In this document: positions 12,610 through 22,948 of the stretch, piece after piece
How the letters are laid out: each line of letters begins with the position of its first letter
How positions within the stretch are numbered: the first letter of the stretch is position 1
Source: Neofusicoccum parvum
Taxonomy: Eukaryota > Ascomycota > Dothideomycetes > Botryosphaeriales > Botryosphaeriaceae
DNA: 64,000 bases
Assembly (NCBI GenBank): GCA_020912385.1
Contig: CP087210.1
Location: 62,001 to 126,000, forward strand
Direction of reading: 5' to 3'
Notes under the pieces: generated by a model
Told to the model about the DNA's origin: nothing
Database searches by the model: none
Seen by the model: the letters and a program-made list of their open reading frames with translations, nothing else
Position numbers and translations under genes: made by a program

Positions 12610-14520
12610 TTACCTCGCATCGACCGAAGAGCTCACCTTCCTCTTTGCAACACGAACCTGGAGCCCTTGTGGCTTGAAAAATCCGTAGTTCCATAGCTTC
12701 CATTCCATCTCAGGTTGCTGTAAGTCGAAGTGAAAGGTCCGTAGAAGTTGAGGGATCAGCTTGTACACCTCAAATAGAGAAACCTGCCAAGAAGCTTGTC
12801 AACAGATTTTCACAATATAATCGGATTATTTAGACCTACGTTCTTTCCAATGCACGTTCTTGGGCCGATACCGAACTAATCAGATACAATCAGTAAGCAT
12901 GAAATTTGATGATTAAAAGAGGCATACCGTCTGGAAATGGGATTCCATGTCTTTGTGACCAGCTCTAAACCACCGATCAGGGTTGAAAACATCTGCATCT
13001 TCACCGTAGATACGCTTATCCCGGTGGATGACGTATGGATTTGTCCCCACGGTGGTACCTTCTGGAATGAACTCTCCTGCAATCTCTCGTCCTCCTTTAG
13101 GGACTTCTCGAGGAAGACGAGCAGATGCTGCTGGATGAATCCGCATACCCTCTCTGCAGACAGCATGGAGAAAGGGTAATTTGATGGCATCACCATATTG
13201 AATGAACTTCCCTTGGAGCAGCCCTTTGCTTGTGGCTTCATCGAGCTCCTCCACAACCCTTTTGTAGAATTGTGGGTTTTTAAGAAGATGATACATAATT
13301 GCGCATAGCGTTATGCCTGTAGTGTCGCTTCCCGCAAATCTGACGAAGTGAGTACATGCCCACGAAGAGTGAGGAATTTGAAGCTTACATGGGGATGAAA
13401 ACCTCAACCTGAATATCCACCAGCTGCAGGTCAATCTCCTTGCCCCTCTCAAGGTAAATTTGGAGTAGTTTAGTTAGAAAATCTTCTCGGACTAGCTTTC
13501 CTTCCTTTACTGCCTCGTATCGCTCTTTGACGTACTGTTCGCAGTCTTTTCCCATCTGATCGACGCCTCTCTTAGCGCCCCTCATTTGAGACGATAATGA
13601 TGCGAAGAGCAAAGCGAATGGTCGCAGGTATAAAGGGAGATGACCGGATGCTTGTAATGCAGGGACTGCTGTGTCTAATGTTCCCATGAAGCCATTGAAG
13701 TCACCTCTATTTTCCAGATAACCGAGCTTTCTGCTAAGGAACAGTTCTCCAACTGCATCGTATGCAAACCTAAAAGTGAAGTTAATCTTCATTCTAAAGG
13801 CTCCATATATAAGACGAATGTACATTTGAAGCCACTTCATCAGATCAAGCGTCTTCCCGGACTCTACAAACTCATCTATTCGGGAGAAGAAGAGCTCGAT
13901 GACTACTTCGATGTATTTCTCGGATTTGGAGATGAAGGTGGTTGAGTAAAGATGGTTTACAATTTTTTTCCTCTGTGCGTGATGCTTTGGGTCCATCATT
14001 GTCAAATGATCTGGGATTCTTGCTGCAACGAAGGAATCAGCTTTAAGCATCAACAACGTGAAAAGAAAGTCCAAGTATACCGAATTGAGGCCTCTGTAGT
14101 CTGAAGAAATCTGTCTAACTTCACCGTCAGCGGTGAGTGATATCGAAGGATTGTTGATGCCGCCGCTCACCTTCCGAAAAACGTCACGGATACCGTAAAT
14201 AATTCTGAGGGCAGCTGGGTCAGAGATGGCAAGTTCGTTCGGCCCGAATCGAACTATTGGCCCTTTTGATACGTCATTCAGCAAAGCCTAAGAAAGAAGT
14301 GCTGGATTGACTCACCGCATTTCTTGTGCCATTCGTGCTCGACCGTCTCCAAACGGCGCCCAATCAGAACTTGATATACCAACCATAGACTGGTGAAAGA
14401 TGCAAAGAAAGGCCCAGGGTATTTCGACAAGGGATGAAATACGCGGTAGTATATCACCTGAGATGTAAGGTAAAGTATGACCCCTGAGATCAGGATCTCT
14501 GTCGATAAATGGAACGTCAT
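12610..14520 (-). CDS. Cytochrome P450 monooxygenase (1)
   Basis: Seven exons are inferred, with introns at 14263-14315, 14041-14124, 13770-13823, 13340-13388, 12876-12927 and 12784-12839, giving about 520 aa. The N-terminus is a membrane anchor (ILISGVILYLTSQVIYY) followed by the proline hinge HPLSKYPGPF. The I-helix motif is AGSDTT and the K-helix ExxR is in CREGMR. The haem loop FGIGPRTCIGKN sits alone on a 36-nt exon (12875-12840), whose Cys is the fifth haem ligand. It is an ER-anchored monooxygenase needing a P450 reductase. Substrate unknown. The second and third introns are multiples of three and rest on the alignment with the usual P450 pattern. Confidence 0.9.
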
Positions 14521-16218
14521 TGAGCAGATCTGAGGTCAAAGATCAAAGAAAGCCGGACTATTTGCTCATCAATATTTGGATGCAGAGCAACGCCTCTATT
14601 TAAGCTCAAGGGCTCAAGCGGGGTCGGAATGCGTCCTTACAATGTTCCCGACCCGGATCACCGATGCGTGTGGGGCGCAAGCTACTTCGGTGGCACCCCA
14701 CATCCACGATTCCTCGGAGGAAACCCACATCATCTAAAGACTGCACACTTTTCTATCCGAACCACACACAAGATCGCCGCCAAGCTCATTTTACGTAGTC
14801 GCCTTGTTAAGGGTGATCCGGCTAGGCTGCTCAGAACTGCTCGCTCCCGCAGGAAAGGATTTTGCCCGCCACATACTCCGCACCATGTCTCTTCCATGAC
14901 GAGTTCAGAGACACCATAACAATTGTGATCTCGGTTTTGCTTTTGTGTAAAGTGGCTCCCGTGAGCATGACCAGCCCGGTTTTCAGTGTGACCCTCTCTT
15001 CAGAAGTGTTTCAAGAAGTTACGATGGAAGGAAGCGTGCATATGTAAAACTATGAAAATCAGCGCATTAATTCCATGTCATGAGCTCTTCATGTCAGATT
15101 AAGAATGAAGACGGCCAATGGTATACACGAATTATAGGTCATGCGATAAAACTCTGCCCTTGCAGCGTGCATAAGTCACATGGCCGTCCATGATCAGAAA
15201 ATAAGATAGGACGGGCAGGGAAAGCTCTACTCCGATATACTCCGTTGTTGCTTCAGCTTGTATCCTCATTGTACCGCCTGTGTGATTTGAATCAAGCAAG
15301 CTATCTGTCGAGTAGGTGCACTCTGGGTTTTGGCGCACATTCTCACCAGCATTTCCTTGCGCTCTACGGGTTGATTGCTGCAGCCGACGGAAGCATCAAA
15401 CTGGGACCAGCCTGTGAGGCGGACAGGATGCCGAGTGGGTCAATGTGGCCTTAGATGCTTTGAACGTGCATTGATCATACACGAAGCTCATCTTCATGCA
15501 GCCGTGGCTATGAACTTACCCTATGTACATTATATCCTAGAGTATAGCGACACCTCGTTATGTATGTACATGTCCTTGCGTTACCGAAGATCAAAGCAAC
15601 GTCTACAATGAATCAACGTCCGGCCATCTCCGTCGACTAAAATACGGAGGCTTCAGGAGGTTTCGCGAGTCTCGGAGCGCTGTTTAGTAATCTGTCGGCC
15701 TCTTTAACATGTGCTCATACAAACATGGTCGTCACCGCCGAAAGTTGCCCAGTCGCGGCATTTGCGGGAGCGGAATCAGACGGCCCCGTTGGCAGGCCTG
15801 AAGATGGCTCGTCAACAAGCGGGTCAGTCGCTCACGGCCCTGAAAGAGCTCATTGCTTTCACTTGCAAGCTCTGAACTCGCTTGTCTGAAGTATATACAC
15901 TGAACACGTTGATGGTTGCAAGGTTGGGCGGATGCGATACGAGAACCCGTAATAAGGCCGATCACAAATACCAGAAGCGGAGAAGCCCGCAGCACACCAC
16001 CAAACCTGTTTACAAACATGGCCAGCTTTGTATATATCCAGCACGTCGCACAGCATCAAGTCGGTGTGCGATGGCGTGGGCGCGGGACAGTGCCGGCCAG
16101 CATGATGTCATCGCGCTGCGGTGTTCGTATTATTAGCAGGCTGTGGAGCCAATCCCCTTGCGCAAAGCGCGATTCATGCGTGATCTTGCCCCTTTTAAGG
16201 CATGCCGCCTGGACAAAC
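14521..16218. other. Intergenic stretch
   Basis: About 1.7 kb between divergently read genes. Only short frames without family resemblance; no tRNA or repeat seen. It must hold the promoters of the P450 gene to the left and the small secreted protein to the right. Confidence 0.5.
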
Positions 16219-16224
16219 TATAAA
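16219..16224 (+). promoter_or_regulatory. TATA box of the small secreted protein gene
   Basis: TATAAA lies 63 bp upstream of the ATG at 16287. Confidence 0.5.
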
Positions 16225-16286
16225 GCAAGCTCATTTTCCACACGATTTCGCGCAGTCAGACTGCAAAGCACCTCCACTCGTTCACA

Positions 16287-16801
16287 ATGCTTTTCCAGAA
16301 CACCATCCTCGCCGGCGTCGTGTCGCTCGCCTCTCTGGCCTCGGCTGGCATCGTCTCCTTCACCATCCCGAAGACGATTGTCCCCGGAGCCAAGTTCACG
16401 GCCACCCTTACCGAGAACAACGCCACCAAGTCCAACGACATCTCCATTGCTTTTGGTATTGCGTCGGGACCTTACGTCGAGCCCTTTGGCCTCGGCACCG
16501 ATCTTCTGGGCAAGTCCATCTTGACCAACACCGGTGAGTTCCGCCAAATGCTGCGCCCAAATCCATGGCTAACGCGTCTGAAGACATCACCCCCTCTCCT
16601 GAGACTGTCGATGTGGAGCTCACCCTGCCTGAGTACTACGGGAAGGGCGAAGCTGTCGTCGTTGCATCCATCAACTCGGTCCTCGGCGCAAGGCTCACTC
16701 CCATTGTTTTCCTTTACAACGCGACTGTCACCGTTGGCGACGAGGCCAGCACCGAGACCGTCAAGAGCGGCGAGGTGCTTACTATTCAGCACCAGTACTA
16801 G
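16287..16801 (+). CDS. Small secreted protein, NIS1-effector-like
   Basis: Two exons (16287-16533, 16584-16801; 50-nt intron, phase matched) give 154 aa. Residues 1-20 are a clear signal peptide ending LASLASAG. The mature part has the layout of the NIS1 (necrosis-inducing secreted protein 1) family of plant-associated fungi: a start of the type SFTIPKTIVPGAKF, then DISIAFG, a short GTDLLG block, a central PEYYGKGEAVV block, and a C-terminal NATVTVGDE block. Known family members suppress plant immune signalling; whether this one does is inference. No cysteine-rich pattern is present. The match rests on remembered family layout, so it needs a profile search. Confidence 0.6.
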
Positions 16802-17841
16802 GCTCCAAATAACGAGTCTCTGACTATTTAATGCATTAATGGATGAAAATAACCACCATGTCCTGTGCCTTTCAAGTGCGGGTTTCTGCTATTTCTGGCG
16901 TGATTCGTGAGACTGCAGCCGGATCAAAGCTCGTTAGTGACCGACTGTCGGATTGACATTTGTATGGCGAGAAGAACAGCAGCAAGAGTGGAGGTAGGGG
17001 AAACAAACGGACCGGGCCGGCAACACCACTAAAAACGAAACGCAAGCCACCAGGATCTTCGTAGAGGAGCAAAGAGGCTTGGAGGAATAATATCGTGCTT
17101 CATCCGTACGGTCGCATAGCGATACCAAGCATGGATGGAAAAATGGTACCAAGAGTGGCCCCAGAAGGTTTATATACATTTGCTACTGCAGCCAAACAGG
17201 AATGAAGCTGTGCCACGAAAGGAAAGTTGAGAGAAGAGATCAGAACAACCTCCGACCACTTTCCTTCAATATAGATCGGATTGTCGCGGCATCGACAGCG
17301 GGGTAGGACATTGCACTAAAAGATGTCGGGGCAAAAGATCTATTAGGAGGATGTGCTGGCGTTCGCCGAATATAAGCATTGGTGACGTGCGCCAAGTTAG
17401 GGTGGGGATATGGACGCGGAATATCCGGGATCTGGAGCCACAGGCAGATGGCGTGACAGGGTGTTGACAGAAAAGCAAATCTGTTTCACGATCGATTTAT
17501 TTTATTTGCTCGGCCTCAACCTTCCATCAGCCGCACCAGGGAAAGCTCAATTGTGGAGATAGACATTCGATGCGCTCCCCCATTGGCAGCATCCTGCAGC
17601 AGCTCGGCACAGGAACCCCGCACTATAGATGTCAATGTCACATCACCACTGTATCTCGTATCCGACACGGCCTACAATACAACCTGAGCACATGGCCCGT
17701 GCAGAGGAGAGCTACCCAGAAACGAATAAAACCCCTTTTCCCGCGTCACGCAACATGGAATCGGGGTGCAACTTTCGGCTTTGATTTTCAACAGCAGGAC
17801 ACTCTGCACGAACTTCACCCACGTGGTTGGTATCGCACATA
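16802..17841. other. Intergenic stretch
   Basis: About 1 kb between two rightward genes for secreted proteins. Short frames only; nothing recognised. Confidence 0.45.
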
Positions 17842-19074
17842 ATGGTTCATTTCGCCGGCGTGCCACTGGCGCTTGCGGCTCTCGTATCATGCGTTGCCAC
17901 CTCAGTCGTTGGACAATCTTGGACTGGGTATTCAAAGCATCCTCGATATCTCCAACCTTGCGATTGATAGTATTATAGGCCCTGCGGCACTGAGCCCAAT
18001 GCTGCTGCCAAGAGAGCCTCGGTCCATTCCAACGAAGCGACTTTGCTCCACTCCAGACAAGCAGCAACGCAGAACTCAACAAACTCGTCTGTGGTTTTGG
18101 ATGTAGGTGAAACTTATGGAAAAGACTCGTGAGAAAAATGGGGAAAAAAGCTTATGAACAACTCGGGAAGCTTTACTACCACGTCATCCTTGCGGAAGGA
18201 AACAAGACTACGGATTTTATCACCGCAGAGCTTTTGAAGCAGCAGACGAATGTTTTGAATGCCGGATTCGTGGCAATGGGATACCACTTCAATTTGGTGG
18301 AGACAACCCGGAATGTGAATGCTAGCTGGTACGTTCGAAGCCAATTCTCACGCGGGTGGGAAGCGTAATAAGACTCACACGGTGCAGGTTCTACAACGCC
18401 ACACAACTCTCTAAATTTGAAACTGATATGAAAACCACACTCCGCAGAGGCGACAAGAAAGCACTCAATGTTTACATAGTCGGGTAGGTCCTGCCTCACT
18501 CATGTGCCTCCCGCTCACTAATCAGCTTCGCAGACTGTGGGACAGCAGCATCAGTGCTTGGTCGACACTGCCGCTTGAACTGAGTTTCAACATCCCGAAT
18601 GATGGCATTGTGCTTCACAACTCTGTCCTTCTGGGTGGGGATAGTAAGGTCTGGACTCTTGGAAAGACCTTGATTCACGAGGCCGGACACGTAAGAATCC
18701 CCCTTGCTGCTTCCCGCTGTGCAAACCACCTTTGCTGATGGTCGGGAATCGCAGTGGGTTGGTCTGAGTCACACCTTTTCTGGCGGATGCGAGAACAACT
18801 TTGATTACGTAGACGACACTCCTCTGGAGGCTGTCCCGGCGGCATCGTGGGACGCGCTCGGCGGATGCCCCGAGGGCCGCGATTCTTGCCCCGACGACCC
18901 TGGCCTTGATCCGATCCGTGAGCTCCAAAATCATTCAAAGTGTCTTTCCGAAGCTAATGGTATACAGACAATTACATGGACTATACGAGTGATGAATGTA
19001 GGACAGAGTTTACGCCCGGCCAAGTGGCGTATGCCCACGACGAGATGGAAACACACAGGGATGTTTTCGTTTGA
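17842..19074 (+). CDS. Secreted M43-family zinc metalloprotease (MEP1-like)
   Basis: Seven exons are inferred, with introns at 17928-17978, 18103-18170, 18329-18387, 18484-18533, 18691-18754 and 18918-18967, giving about 296 aa. ATG 17842 opens a signal peptide (VPLALAALVSCVATSVVG). The next exon begins CGTEPN, usual for this family. The zinc site HEAGHWVGLSH (HExxHxxGxxH) is formed across the fifth intron. The C-terminus has LDPIHNYMDY, the Met-turn region of metzincins. Extracellular proteolysis is the expected role; relatives in animal pathogens degrade surface antigens. An alternative acceptor at 18525 exists for the fourth intron, but it would run into a stop. Confidence 0.85.
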
Positions 19075-19213
19075 TATTCACATACGGCATGATTGGTGAC
19101 GGTTCACGAACACGTCATGATATGATCAAGATCCTCATTCCCTAAGACTAAGCCAATTGGACAACATGCATGCAGACATGCAATAGGAATCCCGCCCTGG
19201 GCAAGGAAAAGGC

Positions 19214-20589
19214 CTATTCTCCGAGTTTTTTACATTCGATCACAGCATGCTCTCCCGACCTCTTAGTCCTCCATATTTTCACAACTTTTAGGCCAGCAGA
19301 CTTCAACAACTGGTCCCAGTCTTTCTCTGTCCGCTCCATGGCACCCATATTCATCATGGCCAGATCTGCTACAGCTGTCTTGAATGGCGGTGGATTTGAC
19401 ACGATCGTCTCATAAATCAGGACGCGGGATTCCGAAGCCATGGCGTCTCTAACGTGGCCCAGGATTGTTCGACAGTTTTTGTCAGAACAATCATGAAGGA
19501 CCTTCCTGAGAAAGTACACCAACGCGCCTACAGTATAATTAGCAAGGGCGTGTCAAGTGTAAATGGACCTGTGCTAATAACACCTTTCACTGGCTGCTCT
19601 GTGAAGAAATCATGTGACATCTTCTTCATCCCTTTCAGTCCCGGGGGGTCCTGTCTCTCAACCTTTTCTATTACCGGAGGTCTGTCCTGGAGCACCATTC
19701 GGTCCGGTGCGATCTCGGGACATTCCTCACGTATATCCTGAAGTGCTTCGCCGTAACTACCACCGACATCGACCACGATGGCAGCATCAGGTGGCACCAT
19801 ATCCATGTTCTCCACGATCCTATAGATACTAGTGCGTCAATTTGACATTCACTGCGCGGGAAACTCGTGCCTCACCAGCGAAACGGGAATATTCCAACAT
19901 TTGGACAGATCTTCGAGAGAACAGTCATTGAGGTGATGAAGTCCTGGAGGGATTCCCCATCAATGATGTCCCAAAAAGACTTGTCATCCTTGCCGTGGGC
20001 GAATGAGACAGGGTTGTCATGGGTGGTGTTGACGGGTTCCTTGCGGCCGTATCTGGCGAAGTATTTCGGCCAACGACTCGCAACGAACCCTCGATTGTCG
20101 TAACTGGTAGCAGCGTTAGTAGATACTTGCCTCAAAGTAGACCAATCAAGGCCTCGGCGCTTACCAGAACTTGAACCACAGTGCATAGCTCTCCCTTTCG
20201 GCAAATATGGGAGACAGTTTCGTGTGTGCCACACGATCTTCGCCCACCTGTCTGAGAAGCCCTCTTGAAACAAGCATCCAGACCATCCGCTTGAGCAGGC
20301 GCTCTTCAGTATCGACCTTGGCCGATAGCGCCGCGTACGAAATGCTTTCCGGCTCTCGAGGAATTTTGTCGAAGACGTCCCAGTCCATGAGCAGGCGGAG
20401 AGCAGCCATCTCCATCATGTTTGCAAGGTAGTCATCTATTTTCTCGAGAGGGTTTGAAACTTCCGCTGCTATCTGGTTTGCAAGGGCGAGTATCTGCTTT
20501 CGCTGGGAATCAGACGGACTGGACTGTTTACCGTAGCCATCGACTGCATCAGACAGTCTTCCGGTCAAGGTAGCGAGGCTAGAGGCCAT
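19214..20589 (-). CDS. SAM-dependent O-methyltransferase
   Basis: Four exons are inferred (20589-20165, 20103-19876, 19819-19584, 19527-19214), giving about 400 aa, the usual length. I chose ATG 20589 (context CAAAATGG). The frame is open further upstream, with another ATG at 20670. The N-terminal helical dimerisation/winged-helix part includes ALRLLMDWDVFDKIP. The SAM-binding glycine loop is VVDVGGSYGEAL (motif I). The catalytic His region is LRKVLHDCSD, and the C-terminus has KSAGLKVVKIWRT. It methylates hydroxyl groups of small, usually aromatic, metabolites. Its neighbours are P450, FAD monooxygenase and regulator genes, which suggests a secondary-metabolite role. Confidence 0.9.
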
Positions 20590-21122
20590 TTTGAGATGAT
20601 AATCGATGATTCCGGCTATCTCAGATGATGATGGGGGGAAGGGTATGATGATAGAAGACAGCCCTCGCATTTCGGATTCCGGGCGGGGAAGTGGCAGACT
20701 CGCAAGATTATTGAGTTTCGGCTTCCCCTCAGCGCTGGGATAACCTTTCACAGCAGTGCCGGCATTGTACCACAGGCTTATCTATTCCTAGAATTTATGA
20801 TAAGCGTAGTCGAGAGTATGGTAACTGCATTGGGTAGCACTAAGATTCCGCAGAATAGCATGTAGCCTGCATCCAATCTTCGAGTGTCGTTAGGCTGCCT
20901 CGCCTGCTCAAATGATGGCTTACCGCACATACAGAGGTTCAGAACCCACTGTTCGCCGTTCACAATTTGCGCGTTGTGCACTCGGTCGTGTAATTGACCG
21001 CGGAGCGGATACGCCGCTGCGGGGACGCCGCTGCGGAGGTGCCCGCCAGCCAAATGTGGCGGATGCGGCCGGCAAAGTTGACCAAATAAAAAGCATACCT
21101 CAAAACTTTACTACAGCTGCCC
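20590..21122. promoter_or_regulatory. Shared divergent promoter region
   Basis: About 530 bp between the divergently read O-methyltransferase and P450 genes. A GC-rich patch with repeated CGCTGCGGxGACGCCGCTGCGG-like units lies near 21000-21045 and could be a regulator-binding site. The divergent arrangement would allow co-regulation. Confidence 0.4.
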
Positions 21123-22887
21123 ATGAGATTTTTTAGCTTGAAAAACTACATGATTGCTGACCACTTCTCTTTGGCGTGCCTCGTGGCCGCAGCGTTTACA
21201 GCGTTTTACCTTCTCAAGGTTGTTTATCGACTTTATTTTCATCCATTGTCAAACTTCCAGGGCCCACGTGCCGCCGCAGTCAGCCGCCAATGGCAGGTAA
21301 AGCTAGTTGGAGCAGGCTTTCCTGAAATTGAGTATGAAAAGCTGCACAAAGACTTTGGTAAATGCCATGATCACCGCTTCCCGAAGTCTCATAATTGACA
21401 TGAGATCGGTAGGCACCAAGGCTTTGCGCATCGGGCCAAATCAACTTCATATCTCGGATCCAAGCCTATACAAGGTCATCTACAGCCAAGTCAATCCATT
21501 CCCCAAAGAGCAATACTTCTACGACTCGTTCGGAACTCCGCACACTCTTTTCGCCGAGACGGAAACGCAATTGCATAAAGAGAGACGCAAGCTGCTCAAC
21601 CCGCTCTTCTCCAAATCAGGAGTAACAAAGCTAGAGCCTCTCATCGTGGAAAAGGTGGAGCAGGTTGTATCAAAGATAAAACGCGTTGCAAAAGCCGGCC
21701 CAATCAATGTAGGGAACGCCTTCAGGTGAAGCCATCCATTCCAACGAGGGACCTTTGCACAGTGCTGAATTTTGTTTCTTGATAGATGCATGACTGTCGA
21801 CATCATTACTGAATTTGCGTTCGGAAAGTGTGCTAATCTAATAGACGAGCAACCAACTTCATTCGACTCCGAACTCCTCATGGCGCTCGATCTCGCTACC
21901 GAAACTCCTTACAAGGTGTATTACAGCGCCATGCTGAGGCTCGCCGCAAAGTGGATCCCTCTTCCCATTGCCGCCAGGTTTGATCCGGCTCTGAAGCAGA
22001 TGTCGAATCTCGTGCAGCTAGCAGCGAGCTCGCATGATGAATACACTCGTCGGACGACCAATTCCAGCCATCCTGTTATTTTTGACCATCTCCGGTCAGT
22101 GCCTGATGAGCTGCAGAAGTCCGAGTCTGTTGATATTCTTGTTGCTGGCTCTGACACATCTGCGTTCACCCTCACTACTGCGCTGCACCACATCCTGAGC
22201 ATTCCAGAAGTAGAGAAGAAACTGGTGGAGTCCTTGGATGAAACATTCGGTCAATCTCAAGCCTTGCCATCGCTTCTCCAACTCGAACAAATCAAATACT
22301 TGGTACGTGAAACCATCATTGTCTTATGAGAAGGAAGCTAATGCTTGAGGCGACTGCAGCGTGCCTGCGTCAATGAAGCGCTCCGCATTGCGATGCCTGT
22401 GCCAAGTGTTCTTCCTCGCATTGTACCACACCGGCCGCAGCCTTTTGTTGTGGATGGCAAAGTGGTGCCTCCCGGCGTAAGTACCTGTCCTATTCTGCTT
22501 CCACGCTCTCGTGCTAATGAGAACAGACTCTCGTTGGAATGTCTGCGTATACGATGCACTACGATCCCGAGATCTGGGGATCTGATGCCAAGTCGTTCAA
22601 CCCTGCCCGCTGGCTCGGTCCTGACGCAAAGCACCTTGAAACCCATATCTGCACCTTCAGTAAAGGCTCTCGCCAGTGTATTGGCATCAAGTAAGTGGCG
22701 CCCAATGCATGGCAAGTAACGGTAGCTAATCGGATCAAGTGTTGCGTATGCGGAGATCACCATCGCCCTCGCCCATTTGTTCCGCAAGTTCAAGATGGAG
22801 CTGAAGTCGAAACATTTGTTTGCAGAAGATCGGTTCACACAACAGTTATTGGCACCTGGAGTGCTGGTGGACTTCCAGCCGCGGTAG
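21123..22887 (+). CDS. Cytochrome P450 monooxygenase (2)
   Basis: Six exons are inferred, with introns at 21358-21412, 21726-21785, 22303-22359, 22477-22526 and 22691-22739, giving about 497 aa. The N-terminal anchor is LACLVAAAFTAFYLL, followed by RLYFHPLSNFQGP. The I-helix is AGSDTS, ExxR lies in NEALR, the PERF-type region reads FNPARW, and the haem loop is FSKGSRQCIGIN. The beginning RIGPNQLHISDP is typical of fungal secondary-metabolism P450s. Its stop lies about 60 bp from the convergent regulator gene. Likely tailors the same product as the adjacent O-methyltransferase (inference). Confidence 0.92.
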
Positions 22888-22948
22888 AATTTTTAGAATT
22901 GTACGGACGGAAAGGCAAGCAGGGCCCTGAAAGAATCCAGAACTGCAT

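Noticed and set aside
18484..18690. Apparent frameshift in the M43 protease
   Set aside because: With the acceptor at 18525 the frame runs into a stop, but the acceptor at 18533 (50-nt intron, normal length) keeps one frame through the zinc motif.
20589..20751. N-terminal extension of the O-methyltransferase
   Set aside because: The upstream start is GTG; ATG 20589 has a good context and gives the usual family length.
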